A stretch of 52,250 bases of DNA from Clostridiales bacterium UBA4039 (GTDB taxonomy: Bacteria; Bacillota; Clostridia; Lachnospirales; Vallitaleaceae), in contig DGAD01000052.1 of the NCBI GenBank assembly GCA_002382805.1, forward strand, positions 1 to 52,250, read 5' to 3'. Both the position numbers and the translations under genes were made by a program. This document shows positions 17,793 to 26,278 of the stretch, piece by piece. Position 1 is the stretch's first letter. The number at the start of each line of letters is the position of its first letter. The notes under the pieces are model-generated. The model was given only the letters and a program-made list of their open reading frames with translations, had not been told where the DNA came from and did not search any database.

Positions 17793-17892
17793 TGTCAGTC
17801 CTCCTGAATTACTAGTTACATTATATCTTAATCCCGGAATGGGATCAACAATTTTCTTCAATTATTTCTAATATTTTATCCTTGCGCCAATA

Positions 17893-19269
17893 TTACGTAA
17901 AAAATTCATCCAAAGGCAAGGCGCATTGTACTTCAAGCCACTGTTCTTCATTCAATCTATCTGCTAACTCTTTAAATGACCGATTAATTTCTTGCATTAA
18001 ATAATCATCTGAAGATATTATCTCTTTCTGCATGACAAGTGCTTCCTTAAACTCATCTAGTGAATTATCCTTTGCCATACTATTAAACATTTCTATCGAA
18101 TCCCAAGATATGCCTAACTTTTTAAGCATATCTTCTTTCATTTCATGTGTTGCATACAACCTATTTGCTTCTATAATGAACGTCTTTATAAATGTCTCTT
18201 TCTCATATTCATTATTAGACATTTCATATTTAACTGAAAATGAATCTCTTAGTTCTTTCAGTTCATTAAACTTAGCATCTTCTTTTGATAAATTACCTCG
18301 CCTAACTCTAGAATAAATTCGGTTATATACTTTCGAATACTCGGTATTAATCACATTCTTTGATACCTTAGCTTTGTATTTCATCTTAGCTACATATTCT
18401 TGGCAGGTATCTTTTGTATCTCTATATTGAACATTGCAGTAATTAGCTACATAGGAATATTTATTAAGAAAATAACGTCCACATAATTTACACTTTTTAG
18501 GTATTTGCTCCATTTCAATCAAATAATGCATCCCACTTAAGAAAATATCATCAAATATGTCAAATATAGTTTTATCTATATAATCATCTATCTCATAAAC
18601 ATTTGGCATTTCAAAACATAAAACATTTCCTTCTTCATTAATCATTGATAAAAAACTTTCCTTAACATCAAATGAACCATATCGTTGTGCATTATAGAAG
18701 ACTGCGTATGCTAAAATACTTTCCTGTGAGCCTGCACTAAGAAACATTTCATATCCAAATAATAATCTTAATGGATCGATTATTTTGGCATTTTCATAGG
18801 GCTCTATTAATGATTCGTAAATATACTTTTGATATTTCTCAAACTTGTCCATCAATATATTAAGACGATTTTCAACCACTTGAAGCTTTTCAGGATAAAC
18901 ATCCTTAGCTTCAACCATTTGATAGATGTCATTCACTAAGACCCATAAGAATGGTAACTCACTTTGTAATCCAATGAAAATCTCAATAAACTCATCAATT
19001 CCATGATTCTTTAATATCTCTGTTAGATATATCAACTCATCATATACTGCTTTATCACCTTCGTATATATTTAAATCAAGCATTTTTTTCCAATTGTATA
19101 AATAGTTTTTCTTTTCGCTTTTAATAACGCTTACATCGGAATTAGCATCAATAACAGAGACTTCAAAATATTCTTCATTCGTCTTTTTGTTAGAAAGAAA
19201 CTTTATTGAATCTATTCTTAATGGCTGATTTTCACTTTTTTTAGATAATAGCTCTCTAAGTTTTTTCAT
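17893..19269 (-). CDS. DUF6076-like zinc-site protein of mobile elements
   Basis: A 458-residue, mostly helical protein. At about residues 255-285 there is a treble-clef-like cysteine set, IPKKCKLCGRYFLNKYSYV followed by ANYCN and a later DTCQEYV. This set and the overall layout resemble DUF6076 proteins, which often sit near the integrase of Clostridia integrative elements. GAGGTG at 19275-19280 favours the ATG at 19269 over a TTG at 19284. It diverges from the excisionase gene. The role is unknown; a regulatory or defence function is possible. The family call rests on remembered similarity. Confidence 0.6.
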   Translation of the reverse strand: MKKLRELLSKKSENQPLRIDSIKFLSNKKTNEEYFEVSVIDANSDVSVIKSEKKNYLYNWKKMLDLNIYEGDKAVYDELIYLTEILKNHGIDEFIEIFIGLQSELPFLWVLVNDIYQMVEAKDVYPEKLQVVENRLNILMDKFEKYQKYIYESLIEPYENAKIIDPLRLLFGYEMFLSAGSQESILAYAVFYNAQRYGSFDVKESFLSMINEEGNVLCFEMPNVYEIDDYIDKTIFDIFDDIFLSGMHYLIEMEQIPKKCKLCGRYFLNKYSYVANYCNVQYRDTKDTCQEYVAKMKYKAKVSKNVINTEYSKVYNRIYSRVRRGNLSKEDAKFNELKELRDSFSVKYEMSNNEYEKETFIKTFIIEANRLYATHEMKEDMLKKLGISWDSIEMFNSMAKDNSLDEFKEALVMQKEIISSDDYLMQEINRSFKELADRLNEEQWLEVQCALPLDEFFT

Positions 19270-19364
19270 CGAAACACCTCGCAATCAACTTCCTATTTCA
19301 TATTATATCGTACAAAAACAAGTTTTGCAAAAAGAATCAATTTTATTTTTTCACCTATTTGTAC

Positions 19365-19394
19365 TTGACAGTACGGAACATAATATAATACAAT
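19365..19394 (+). promoter_or_regulatory. Candidate sigma-A promoter in the regulatory region before xis
   Basis: TTGACA (19365-19370), an 18-base spacer and TACAAT (19389-19394) point toward the excisionase/integrase pair. The -35 box sits inside a GTAC-TTGACA-GTAC arrangement that could be an operator. Confidence 0.5.
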
Positions 19395-19497
19395 CAAATA
19401 GACAAGTTAAGTATTTTATAATATTTACATTTTTGTCACGAACCTTGAAAACTTCATACCGAACAAATTCCGTTTCTATAACACTTCATGCTAATTC

Positions 19498-19539
19498 AGT
19501 ACACATGGTATAATACGATTAGCAAAATACCTGTGTACT
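19498..19539 (+). promoter_or_regulatory. Extended -10 promoter inside an inverted repeat, with an ATTAGCA site
   Basis: TGGTATAAT (19506-19514) is an extended -10 element. It lies between perfect 8-base arms AGTACACA (19498-19505) and TGTGTACT (19532-19539), and ATTAGCA at 19517-19523 repeats the end-of-element motif. The excisionase start is 36 bases past the right arm. The layout suggests that the excisionase or integrase binds here and regulates its own operon. Confidence 0.55.
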
Positions 19540-19574
19540 ATCGGATATATATTAAACTAAGAAAGGATGATAAC

Positions 19575-19772
19575 ATGAGTACAACACTTACCGATAGTAA
19601 ACCAAAAGGAAACCGAACCTATAGAGTTGAAGATATTGCCGAGTTACTTGATATTGGACGTACTTCTGCCTATAACCTAGTTAAAGAAGGACATTTTAAA
19701 ACTGTACGTATAGGAACTTCCATACGAATTTCCAAGAAATCCTTTGATGAATGGCTTGATAGCCTGTCCTAG
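19575..19772 (+). CDS. xis: Excisionase / MerR-like helix-turn-helix protein
   Basis: A 65-residue basic protein: YRVEDIAELLDIGRTSAYNL, then VKEGHFKTVRIGTSIRISKK and a C-terminal FDEWLDSL. This is the HTH_17 excisionase fold. These proteins bend the attachment site and bias the tyrosine recombinase toward excision. AAAGGA lies about 8 bases before the ATG at 19575; the frame is open further upstream to 19488 but without a ribosome site. It is followed after 15 bases by the integrase pseudogene, the usual xis-int order. Confidence 0.85.
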   Translation: MSTTLTDSKPKGNRTYRVEDIAELLDIGRTSAYNLVKEGHFKTVRIGTSIRISKKSFDEWLDSLS

Positions 19773-19787
19773 CAAAGGAGAACACAT

Positions 19788-21169
19788 ATGGCTTCAATTG
19801 TAAAAAGAAAAAATTCATGGTCAGTGGTTTATTATTACACTGATGAGAGTGGTAAAAGAAAGCAAAAGTGGGAACGCTTTACCAAGATAGAAGATGCAGA
19901 GCATCGTAAGAAAGACTTGGAGTAACTAGAAAAGTATGGTCATTTACATGCAGCAACTCAATCAATTGATACTTTTGGTGATTTAATTAATCCTATGTTG
20001 AAATTGAAGGTAAAGAGAAATGGGCACCATCGACTTATACAGGTAATCTTGGCTTAATTAAGAACTATATCATGCCAATTATTGGTTCTAAGAAGATTCA
20101 TGAAGTCAATACTACCTTAATTGAAGACTACTACAAAATCATTCTTCCCAATACCCCTGCTGTCGAAAGAAAAGGACGTTATACCAAAAGAATGGTATCC
20201 AATTCAACCATTCGAGAAATCCACAAGATTATTAATCCTGCTCTTAAATACGGTGTGGTTAAAAAGTTTTTTACTACTAATCCTGCTGATTATATTACCT
20301 TGCCAAGGGTAAAGAAAAAAAGTCGAGATATATGGACTTTAGAAACCTTTGAGAAGGCATGTAATTTATGTGATAATGAGCAACTTGATGCTATCATGCA
20401 CATTGCCTTTGCCTGTTCATTACGAATTGGAGAAATACTTGGATTAACCTGGGATTGTGTTGAAATATCTGAAAATGCAATCAACTCTGGTACTGCTTTT
20501 CTTCGAGTGAATAAGCAATTACAACGAGCTAATTTAGATGCCATAGAAATCATTAATCAGAATGATGACGAAGAAGTACTCTTTATATTCCCACCAGTTC
20601 TAGCTCATTCTAAATCTCGGATTATTCTTAAAGAAGTAAAGACAGAAAGTAGTGACCGTATAGTCTTCCTACCTAAAACGGTAGCCAAGAAGTTAATCCG
20701 TATTAAAGAGATTCAAGATAGTTGGAAAAATATTCTAGGTGATGATTACGTCGATTACAACCAAGTCTTTACGAAGCCTGACGGCAATCCAATCTTAACG
20801 AGAGTTGTTGAAAAATGGTTTGATGATTTAATTAAGAGAAATGACTTACCTAAAGTTGTCTTTCATTCCTTAAGACATACCAGTACAACCTATAAATTAC
20901 GGCTTTTTAAGGATATTAAAGCTGTACAGGGTGATACTGGTCACTCACAGAGTAAAATGGTCACAGACGTCTATTCCCACATTCTCGACGAAGATCGTAG
21001 AACCAATGCTGAAATCTTTGAACGTGAATTCTATAATAGAGATTCAACTAATTCTACTATTACACCTTCACTTGAACAGGAAAAGCTTGTTAACCTAATC
21101 AAGGAACAACCAGAACTTGCCAAACAGCTTTTAAATCTAATGTCCAGTATGACAGGTTATAACGATTAG
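19788..21169 (+). pseudogene. int: Tyrosine-recombinase integrase, inactivated
   Basis: The start at 19788 (AAAGGAG upstream) opens with ASIVKRKNSWSVVYYY, the AP2-like arm-binding domain. The frame hits TAA at 19923-19925 after 45 codons, then a one-base shift near 19990-20000. After that the SAM-like and catalytic domains run open from about 20000 to 21169: SLRIGEILGLTWD (Arg), VFHSLRHTST (His-x-x-Arg), TGHSQSKMVTDVYSH (His and the Tyr nucleophile). The catalytic set is intact but cannot be joined to the N-terminal domain. A restart at ATG 20072 would make a 365-residue protein lacking the arm-binding part. Full length would be about 460 residues, as in Tn916-type integrases. Confidence 0.88.
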
Positions 21170-21280
21170 CAAAAAATCATTATAGAACCTCATTACACAT
21201 AACCTATTAGCAATGAAGCAATTTTTATTAGCACCACAACCATTAGCAAGATATTTTATTAGCAAAAGTTGATTGCTAAG
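21165..21280 (+). repeat. Five ATTAGCA direct repeats plus one inverted, right arm of the element
   Basis: ATTAGCA occurs at 21165-21171 (overlapping the integrase stop), 21206-21212, 21227-21233, 21242-21248 and 21258-21264. TTGCTAA at 21273-21279 is the inverted form. The same word is paired at the left end (2278-2295). Clustering at both ends of the element, outside coding sequence, fits arm-type integrase binding sites. Confidence 0.7.
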
Positions 21281-21319
21281 ATAAGCAAATAATCACTTAT
21301 ATTTTTAAGTATTAAAAAA

Positions 21320-21348
21320 GCTGTAGGCTGCTAGAATAAGCCTACAGC
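21320..21348 (-). terminator. Terminator of the element tRNA-Arg
   Basis: A 10-base perfect stem, GCTGTAGGCT/AGCCTACAGC, with a 9-base loop is followed on the minus strand by six T. It begins 3 bases after the tRNA 3' end. Confidence 0.88.
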
Positions 21349-21350
21349 AA

Positions 21351-21424
21351 CGTTCCTGGCGGGATTCGAACCCACGGCCCCTCGCTTAGGAGGCGAGTGC
21401 TCTATCCTACTGAGCTACAGAAAC
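21351..21424 (-). tRNA. tRNA-Arg(CCT), carried by the element
   Basis: A complete cloverleaf: acceptor GTTTCTG/CAGGAAC fully paired, D stem GCTC/GAGC, anticodon stem CTCGC/GCGAG around loop CTCCTAA, variable GGGCC, T arm GTGGG-TTCGAAT-CCCGC, discriminator G, and no encoded CCA. It lies inside the island, between the integrase and the right junction. It differs from the split host tRNA-Arg(CCT) almost everywhere outside the anticodon loop. It has the orientation of the host gene and begins 41 bases after the broken host 5' half, so the host transcript could run into it. It reads AGG codons and probably replaces the gene the element destroyed. Confidence 0.93.
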
Positions 21425-21465
21425 ATGTTACATTTTATCAAATTTAGGACCCGCCCTAGTTACTC

Positions 21466-21504
21466 CTTAGGAGGTCCCGGTTATATCCATTTAACTATGA
21501 GGAC
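21466..21504 (-). pseudogene. 5' half of the host tRNA-Arg(CCT), right attachment junction
   Basis: On the minus strand: acceptor strand GTCCTCA, TA, D arm GTTA-AATGGATA-TAAC, C, anticodon stem strand GGGAC and loop CTCCTAA followed by G. The sequence that follows does not pair with this half. The 3' half at 2094-2134 does: GTCCTCA with TGGGGAC and GGGAC with GTCTC, each with one G-U pair. CTTAGGAG (21466-21473) is the direct-repeat core shared with 2127-2134. Confidence 0.88.
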
Positions 21505-21529
21505 AAATAAGAACAAAGCTTTGATGCGA

Positions 21530-22450
21530 CTAGTTTGTCGCATCATTATCTTCGTCATGGTTTTCAAAATCATCATGCAATTCAAAGTCAATCTGACCAT
21601 GTACCCAACAGGTTCCTTTAAAGCGCATGCCGCGCATGGGTTTGCCAATAAGGTCCTCTGAATTAATGTACGTATCCACAACAATGTTCATACATCGCAT
21701 ACGAATTCGCCAAACTTCTTCCTTAGTAACTCGGTTGATCAGTTTTTTTGCGTCAATAATCGTGCCAAGCACTGAATATACGTCTTCTGTATCTCCTAAT
21801 GGGATAAAAAAACCTTCCAAAATTGTCAAGAGGTCTTCATTTTTAAGTCGCTCCCGTAAAATGCGTGTTGCTTCTAGCGCTTCTTCTTCAAGGGCGTCCA
21901 TAGCATCTTCATCGCCTTCACGCGCTTGACTAAGCAACTCTTCTCGAATCAACTGCTCCGCAAGTTCCATATCTTCATCGTCTTCATCTTTTTCGATAGG
22001 AAGAATCACCGTGCCTTCCACCGCAAATAAAGATAAGCGAACCCCATCAATATATACATGTTCATCATCTTGAATTTCAATATAATCAATCAGGTTTTGC
22101 AAATAAAAAGATACCGGCGTACCTGATTTATTCTCTTCACAAAATCCACTATAACTCATCGTATCATCATTGGCTGAAACATCAATCTCATGGGTATCCA
22201 TCAGGTTGCGCCCTTTTGCATAAGGAATGACGGTATGAATTACTAGTTCCTCTTTATCATCCATCTCTCCACGCACCACAAGACCAAAATCTTTGCCATA
22301 GGATTTATAGTATTCGACTTTTATTGCATCTTCTTTATAGTTTGAAATATAACGCGTTGTGGGTTTGTCTATTACTTGTTGTACAAGTTTTTCCGCTTTT
22401 TCTCTTGTATCATATTCACTAAATCCAAGCGCTTTGATATAGAGCATCAT
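21530..22450 (-). CDS. DUF3881 family protein
   Basis: A 306-residue acidic protein of unknown function, found mainly in Clostridia. The N-terminal MLYIKALGFSEYDTREKAEK and the LVIHTVIPYAKGRNLMDTHE region are typical of DUF3881. Its long Glu/Asp-rich middle (about 165-200) is probably flexible. No catalytic motif or membrane segment is seen. GAGGT at 22457-22461 supports the ATG at 22450, and an open extension to 22489 lacks a site. It lies 13 bases after tatD and is probably co-transcribed. The stop lies in a hairpin, GATGCGAC/GTCGCATC at 21523-21544, which may be a weak terminator before the host tRNA-Arg remnant. Confidence 0.75.
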   Translation of the reverse strand: MMLYIKALGFSEYDTREKAEKLVQQVIDKPTTRYISNYKEDAIKVEYYKSYGKDFGLVVRGEMDDKEELVIHTVIPYAKGRNLMDTHEIDVSANDDTMSYSGFCEENKSGTPVSFYLQNLIDYIEIQDDEHVYIDGVRLSLFAVEGTVILPIEKDEDDEDMELAEQLIREELLSQAREGDEDAMDALEEEALEATRILRERLKNEDLLTILEGFFIPLGDTEDVYSVLGTIIDAKKLINRVTKEEVWRIRMRCMNIVVDTYINSEDLIGKPMRGMRFKGTCWVHGQIDFELHDDFENHDEDNDATN

Positions 22451-22463
22451 AATATTACCTCGC

Positions 22464-23246
22464 TTAATCAAAAAATAATCGCTTCCCATTTTGATACGTT
22501 ATATCTTCGACGTCTTCTGGGGATATTCCTTTTATTTTTCCGATTTCTTCTATAATGTATTTCAAGTATCTAGAATCATTGCGTTTTCCTCGATACGGTT
22601 CCGGTGCCAAATAAGGCGCATCTGTCTCCACAACAATACTTTCCATTGGAATGGCTTCAACCACTTCACGTAATTTTTTACCATTTTTAAACGTAATTAC
22701 ACCGCCAACCCCAATCATATATCCAGCTTTTATATAATCCATCGCCATTTGGGCATGACCTGAATAACAGTGAATAACTCCTTTGGGACGCTTAGGATTA
22801 CGTGCACTTTTTAAATCGGCTTCCATGAGAAGATCAAACGTATCTTGCGATGCCTCTCGACTATGTATAACCACTGGCAAATCCAGCTCATTGGAAAGCT
22901 TTAGCTGCTCTCTAAACCAAAGCTTCTGCACACTTTTCGGTGCACTATCATAGTAGTAGTCTAGGCCAATCTCTCCGATTGCAACCACTTTTTCATATGT
23001 AGCCAAATGAATCAAACGCTCTAAGTCCTCCTCTTTCATTTCACCAACATCATGAGGATGTACCCCCACCGTTGCATACAAAAAAGGATAACGTTTGGCA
23101 AGTTCAATGGATAATCTGGACGAACGCATGTCCGCCCCGATATTGATTACATATTGAATATTTTGTTTTGGAAACTCTTTAAACATTGCTTCTCTATCTT
23201 TATAAAATTGTGGATCATCATAATGTGCATGACTTTCAAAAATCAT
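22464..23246 (-). CDS. tatD: TatD family metal-dependent hydrolase / DNase
   Basis: A 260-residue TIM-barrel hydrolase. It has the metal ligands of the family: FESHAHYDDPQF (HxH, residues 5-7), VAIGEIGLDYYYD (Glu), PVVIHSREA, GVIHCYSGHAQM and IVVETDAPYLAPEPYRGKRN. Relatives act as 3'-5' exonucleases in DNA repair and RNA turnover in the cytoplasm. The length is normal. The gene stands 21 bases after metG and before DUF3881, the common metG-tatD order of Firmicutes, so it is probably transcribed with metG. Confidence 0.93.
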   Translation of the reverse strand: MIFESHAHYDDPQFYKDREAMFKEFPKQNIQYVINIGADMRSSRLSIELAKRYPFLYATVGVHPHDVGEMKEEDLERLIHLATYEKVVAIGEIGLDYYYDSAPKSVQKLWFREQLKLSNELDLPVVIHSREASQDTFDLLMEADLKSARNPKRPKGVIHCYSGHAQMAMDYIKAGYMIGVGGVITFKNGKKLREVVEAIPMESIVVETDAPYLAPEPYRGKRNDSRYLKYIIEEIGKIKGISPEDVEDITYQNGKRLFFD

Positions 23247-23267
23247 TTAATCACCTTCTGTCAAAAT

Positions 23268-25223
23268 CTATCGAACTTCTGCTCCACTATTAACGGCCTT
23301 GTCCACAGTTACAAGACTTACTTTTCCATCTTCTTTTGATGCGGCTAAAATCATTCCTTCTGACAACTCACCTCGAAGTTTTACAGGCTTTAAGTTCTTC
23401 ACTACAACCACTTGCTTACCAACAAGTTCTTCTGGCGTATATGAATTTGCAATCCCAGAGACGATTTGGCGTATTTCCTCGCCTAATTGAACTTTTGAGA
23501 CAAGAAGTCGATCTGCCTTCGGATGTTTTTTACATTCAAGGATTTCTCCTACTGCAAACTGTACCTTTGCAAAATCATCAATAGTAATCTCTGGAACCTC
23601 TTCAACTTCTTGAGGTTGTTTAGGTTCTTCAACGACTTTTTTGGGTTGCTTTGCCTGCATTTTTTCTTCAATCATGTCTAATGTTTTTTTCTCATCAAGA
23701 CGTGCAAATAAGGCAACACCTTCTCCAACTTTATCCCCGGCATGAATACCATCAAAGTTGCCAAGAGAATCCCAATCCGTCACTTGCGTATTGAGTTGTT
23801 CAAAGATTTTTTCTGCAGTCTCTGGCATAAATGGCTGCAACATAACTGCAGACATACGAATGGATTCAAGCAAGTTATATAATACGGTTCCAAGACGTGG
23901 CATTAATGCTTCATCCTTAGCCAAAATCCATGGTGTTGTCTCATCAATATATTTGTTGGAACGACGAAGCAATGTCCATATCGCATCCATGGCGTCGGCA
24001 ACACGAAGATCATCCATTTTATCCAACACTTTACCTGGTGTAGCCAAAGCTAATGTCCGTAAGGAATCATCAATCGTTTCTTTCGTATCCGGCGCTTGAA
24101 TCACACCGTCAAAATACTTATTCACCATAGCTACTGTACGATTAACTAAGTTACCTAATATATTTGCCAAATCAGAATTAATACGTTGAACCAACAATTC
24201 ATAGGTTAATGTACCGTCTTGACCAAAAGGCATCTCATGTAATAAATAATATCGAACCGCATCAACACCAAAAAATTCTACGAGATCTTTGGCATAGATA
24301 ACATTTCCACGGGATTTACTCATCTTATCCATGCCAATCATTAGCCATGGATGTCCAAACACTTGCTTAGGTAATTCAACCTCAAGGGCCATCAACATAA
24401 TCGGCCAATAAATAGTATGGAATCGTAAAATGTCCTTACCTATAATATGGACATCCGCCGGCCAGTACTTATTAAATAAGTCACCATGATTACCCTCTGG
24501 GTCATAGCCAAGTCCTGTAATATAGTTTGATAAGGCATCAATCCATACATAGATAACATGTCCTTCATCAAACGTTACCGGAACACCCCAATTAAAGCTC
24601 GTTCGTGACACACATAAGTCTTGTAATCCAGGCTTTAGGAAGTTGTTTACCATTTCATTTTTACGTGATTCTGGTTGAATAAACTCAGGATGTTGATTGA
24701 TGTGATCCATTAATCGATCTGCATATTTACTCAATTTAAGAAAATAGGCTTCTTCACTGGTTTTTTCCACTTCTCGACCACAATCCGGACATTTTCCATC
24801 GACAAGCTGGCTTTCAGTAAAAAAAGATTCACAGGGTGTACAATAAAGGCCTTCATAGCTTCCTTTATAGATATCACCTTGATCATATAATTTTTTAAAA
24901 ATCTTTTGAACAGTTTTGACATGTTCATCATCCGTTGTTCGAATAAATTTATCATAGCTTGTATTCATTAAATCCCAGATTTCCTTAACTTCACCTGCGA
25001 TTTTGTCTACATGTTGTTTAGGTGTAATGTTCTCTTCTTGTGCCTGAAGCTGAATTTTTTGCCCATGCTCGTCCGTTCCTGTTTGAAAAAAAACATCGTA
25101 TCCCAACAAGCGCTTAAAACGTGCAATACTATCTGTAATAACTGCTTCATAGGTATTTCCAATATGTGGTGTTCGCGATGTATATGCGATGGCTGTCGTA
25201 ATATAATATGGTTTTTTAGCCAT
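23268..25223 (-). CDS. metG: Methionine--tRNA ligase
   Basis: A 651-residue class I synthetase that charges tRNA-Met. It shows the HIGH-type motif PHIGNTYEA (residues 19-27), a zinc knuckle with CTPCESFF and CPDCGRE, the KMSKS loop GMDKMSKSRGN (about residue 300) and the anticodon-binding helical domain. The C-terminal EMAPII-like tRNA-binding domain begins near residue 545 (FAVGEILECKKHPKADRLL) and supports dimerisation. Between them is a Lys/Pro-rich linker (QPKKVVEEPKQPQEVEEVPE). GGAGGA precedes the start. I found no T-box in the 54 bases upstream. Confidence 0.97.
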   Translation of the reverse strand: MAKKPYYITTAIAYTSRTPHIGNTYEAVITDSIARFKRLLGYDVFFQTGTDEHGQKIQLQAQEENITPKQHVDKIAGEVKEIWDLMNTSYDKFIRTTDDEHVKTVQKIFKKLYDQGDIYKGSYEGLYCTPCESFFTESQLVDGKCPDCGREVEKTSEEAYFLKLSKYADRLMDHINQHPEFIQPESRKNEMVNNFLKPGLQDLCVSRTSFNWGVPVTFDEGHVIYVWIDALSNYITGLGYDPEGNHGDLFNKYWPADVHIIGKDILRFHTIYWPIMLMALEVELPKQVFGHPWLMIGMDKMSKSRGNVIYAKDLVEFFGVDAVRYYLLHEMPFGQDGTLTYELLVQRINSDLANILGNLVNRTVAMVNKYFDGVIQAPDTKETIDDSLRTLALATPGKVLDKMDDLRVADAMDAIWTLLRRSNKYIDETTPWILAKDEALMPRLGTVLYNLLESIRMSAVMLQPFMPETAEKIFEQLNTQVTDWDSLGNFDGIHAGDKVGEGVALFARLDEKKTLDMIEEKMQAKQPKKVVEEPKQPQEVEEVPEITIDDFAKVQFAVGEILECKKHPKADRLLVSKVQLGEEIRQIVSGIANSYTPEELVGKQVVVVKNLKPVKLRGELSEGMILAASKEDGKVSLVTVDKAVNSGAEVR

Positions 25224-25277
25224 AATAATCCTCCTTATGATTAACTAGTACGATTATACACTAATGAAAAAACGAAA

Positions 25278-26198
25278 TCAATGAATCTGCCCCTTTTCAA
25301 AACTAATTTTCGCTTTCTTCATATACTCAACCGCTTTTTCATGTTGGTCTAAATTCGCATAGCATTTACTTAGCTCTTCAAAAATCATAACTGTTAAGCT
25401 ATTATACATTTTTTCCTGATAATACGTGATCGACTTCTCCAAGTATTTAATGGCTTTAAGATAGTCCTTGAGATTAAAATAGGCGCTTCCTAGCACCATA
25501 TTATATCTGGCTTTACTATAGTCATCTAACATTTCAAAATCAATATTCTTGGCTGCGCTGATTGCCGCTTCATTATCGTTTTGTGAAAACAACAAGTACA
25601 CATCTTGAACTTCTTTACCTGCAATCAATCGGCGTATTAATTCTTTGGCTTTTTGGTTATAATCCATTGCTTTTTTATGGTCCCCGGTCATTGTATATGC
25701 ATCTACTAGCTTTACATATAATTCATATGCAATGAGTTCATGATTAAGCAAGAGTGTATTCTCATTTTCAAGTAGTTTCTCGTAATAAAAAAGCGCTTGC
25801 TGATACTCACCATTTTTTATATGCATATTCGCTTTTTTAAAATGGCAATTGATATATATATCCTCAATAAAGTTGGAATTAAATATTGCTGGGGATTCAA
25901 AACGTAAGGCTTCCAATCGTTCAAGAACTTCGATACAATTATCTTCTTTATAGTCAGACATTAATTCTTTGGCCAACTTTGCGATTTGCTCTGATTTTGT
26001 TTCTTCGCTCATAAAATAATCTATCGTTTTATTTAAACGATTCGCCAAATACGCCATCGTTGTAATTGATGGCTTTGCAAGATTATTTTCAATTTGACTC
26101 AACATATTTCGAGTTATAAAATTACCTGCCAACTCTTTTTGTGTCAGTTTATTCTTTTTTCGCTCATCCCTTATTTTTTGTCCTAAGGTTCTCTCCAT
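25278..26198 (-). CDS. XRE-family regulator with TPR repeats
   Basis: A 306-residue cytoplasmic protein. The N-terminal helix-turn-helix (about 7-62) has GQKIRDERKKNKLTQKELAG and LSQIENNLAKPSITTMAYLA. From about residue 90 on there are tetratricopeptide-like helix pairs, including YQQALFYYEKLLENE, HKKAMDYNQKAKEL, YLKAIKYLEKSITYY and HEKAVEYMKKAK. The layout matches the Rgg/PlcR/Rap-like class, in which the TPR part may sense a peptide. No small signal-peptide gene is evident beside it, and the target genes are unknown. Neighbours metG and the MarR gene are separately regulated. Confidence 0.85.
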   Translation of the reverse strand: MERTLGQKIRDERKKNKLTQKELAGNFITRNMLSQIENNLAKPSITTMAYLANRLNKTIDYFMSEETKSEQIAKLAKELMSDYKEDNCIEVLERLEALRFESPAIFNSNFIEDIYINCHFKKANMHIKNGEYQQALFYYEKLLENENTLLLNHELIAYELYVKLVDAYTMTGDHKKAMDYNQKAKELIRRLIAGKEVQDVYLLFSQNDNEAAISAAKNIDFEMLDDYSKARYNMVLGSAYFNLKDYLKAIKYLEKSITYYQEKMYNSLTVMIFEELSKCYANLDQHEKAVEYMKKAKISFEKGQIH

Positions 26199-26278
26199 AT
26201 GACTGACTCCTTAAGTTCATATCGGCTAATAAGCCTAACTTAAAATATTGTATCATTAAACCTTGATAAAAACAAGAT

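Larger units (their letters stand above)
2127..21473. mobile_element. Integrated genomic island in tRNA-Arg(CCT), with defence cargo
   Basis: The limits are the two direct copies of CTTAGGAG (2127-2134 and 21466-21473), the anticodon-loop core of the split host tRNA-Arg(CCT). Inside are the expected parts of a tyrosine-recombinase element: excisionase, integrase next to the right junction, an HTH replication-type protein near the left end, and ATTAGCA repeats near both ends. The cargo comprises several defence modules. The integrase is broken and the replication gene and one nuclease gene are truncated, so the element looks fixed in place. No relaxase or type IV secretion genes are present, so it is not a complete conjugative element. 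Coding AT content is visibly higher than in the flanking host genes. Confidence 0.88.

Noticed and set aside
20072..21169. A functional short integrase starting at an internal ATG
   Set aside because: The frame opens with the catalytic part only and has no ribosome site; the upstream N-terminal domain matches family architecture but is cut off by a stop and a frameshift.
21385..21392. A third CTTAGGAG copy as a possible extra attachment site
   Set aside because: It is simply the anticodon loop of the complete element-borne tRNA-Arg(CCT); the outer copy at 21466 is the one that joins the split host gene.
2127..21473. A complete conjugative element (ICE)
   Set aside because: No relaxase, coupling protein, VirB4-like ATPase or other transfer gene is present between the attachment cores.
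21523..21544. Strong terminator at the end of the DUF3881 gene
   Set aside because: The stem GATGCGAC/GTCGCATC is good, but no T-run follows on either strand, so it is noted only within the gene entry.
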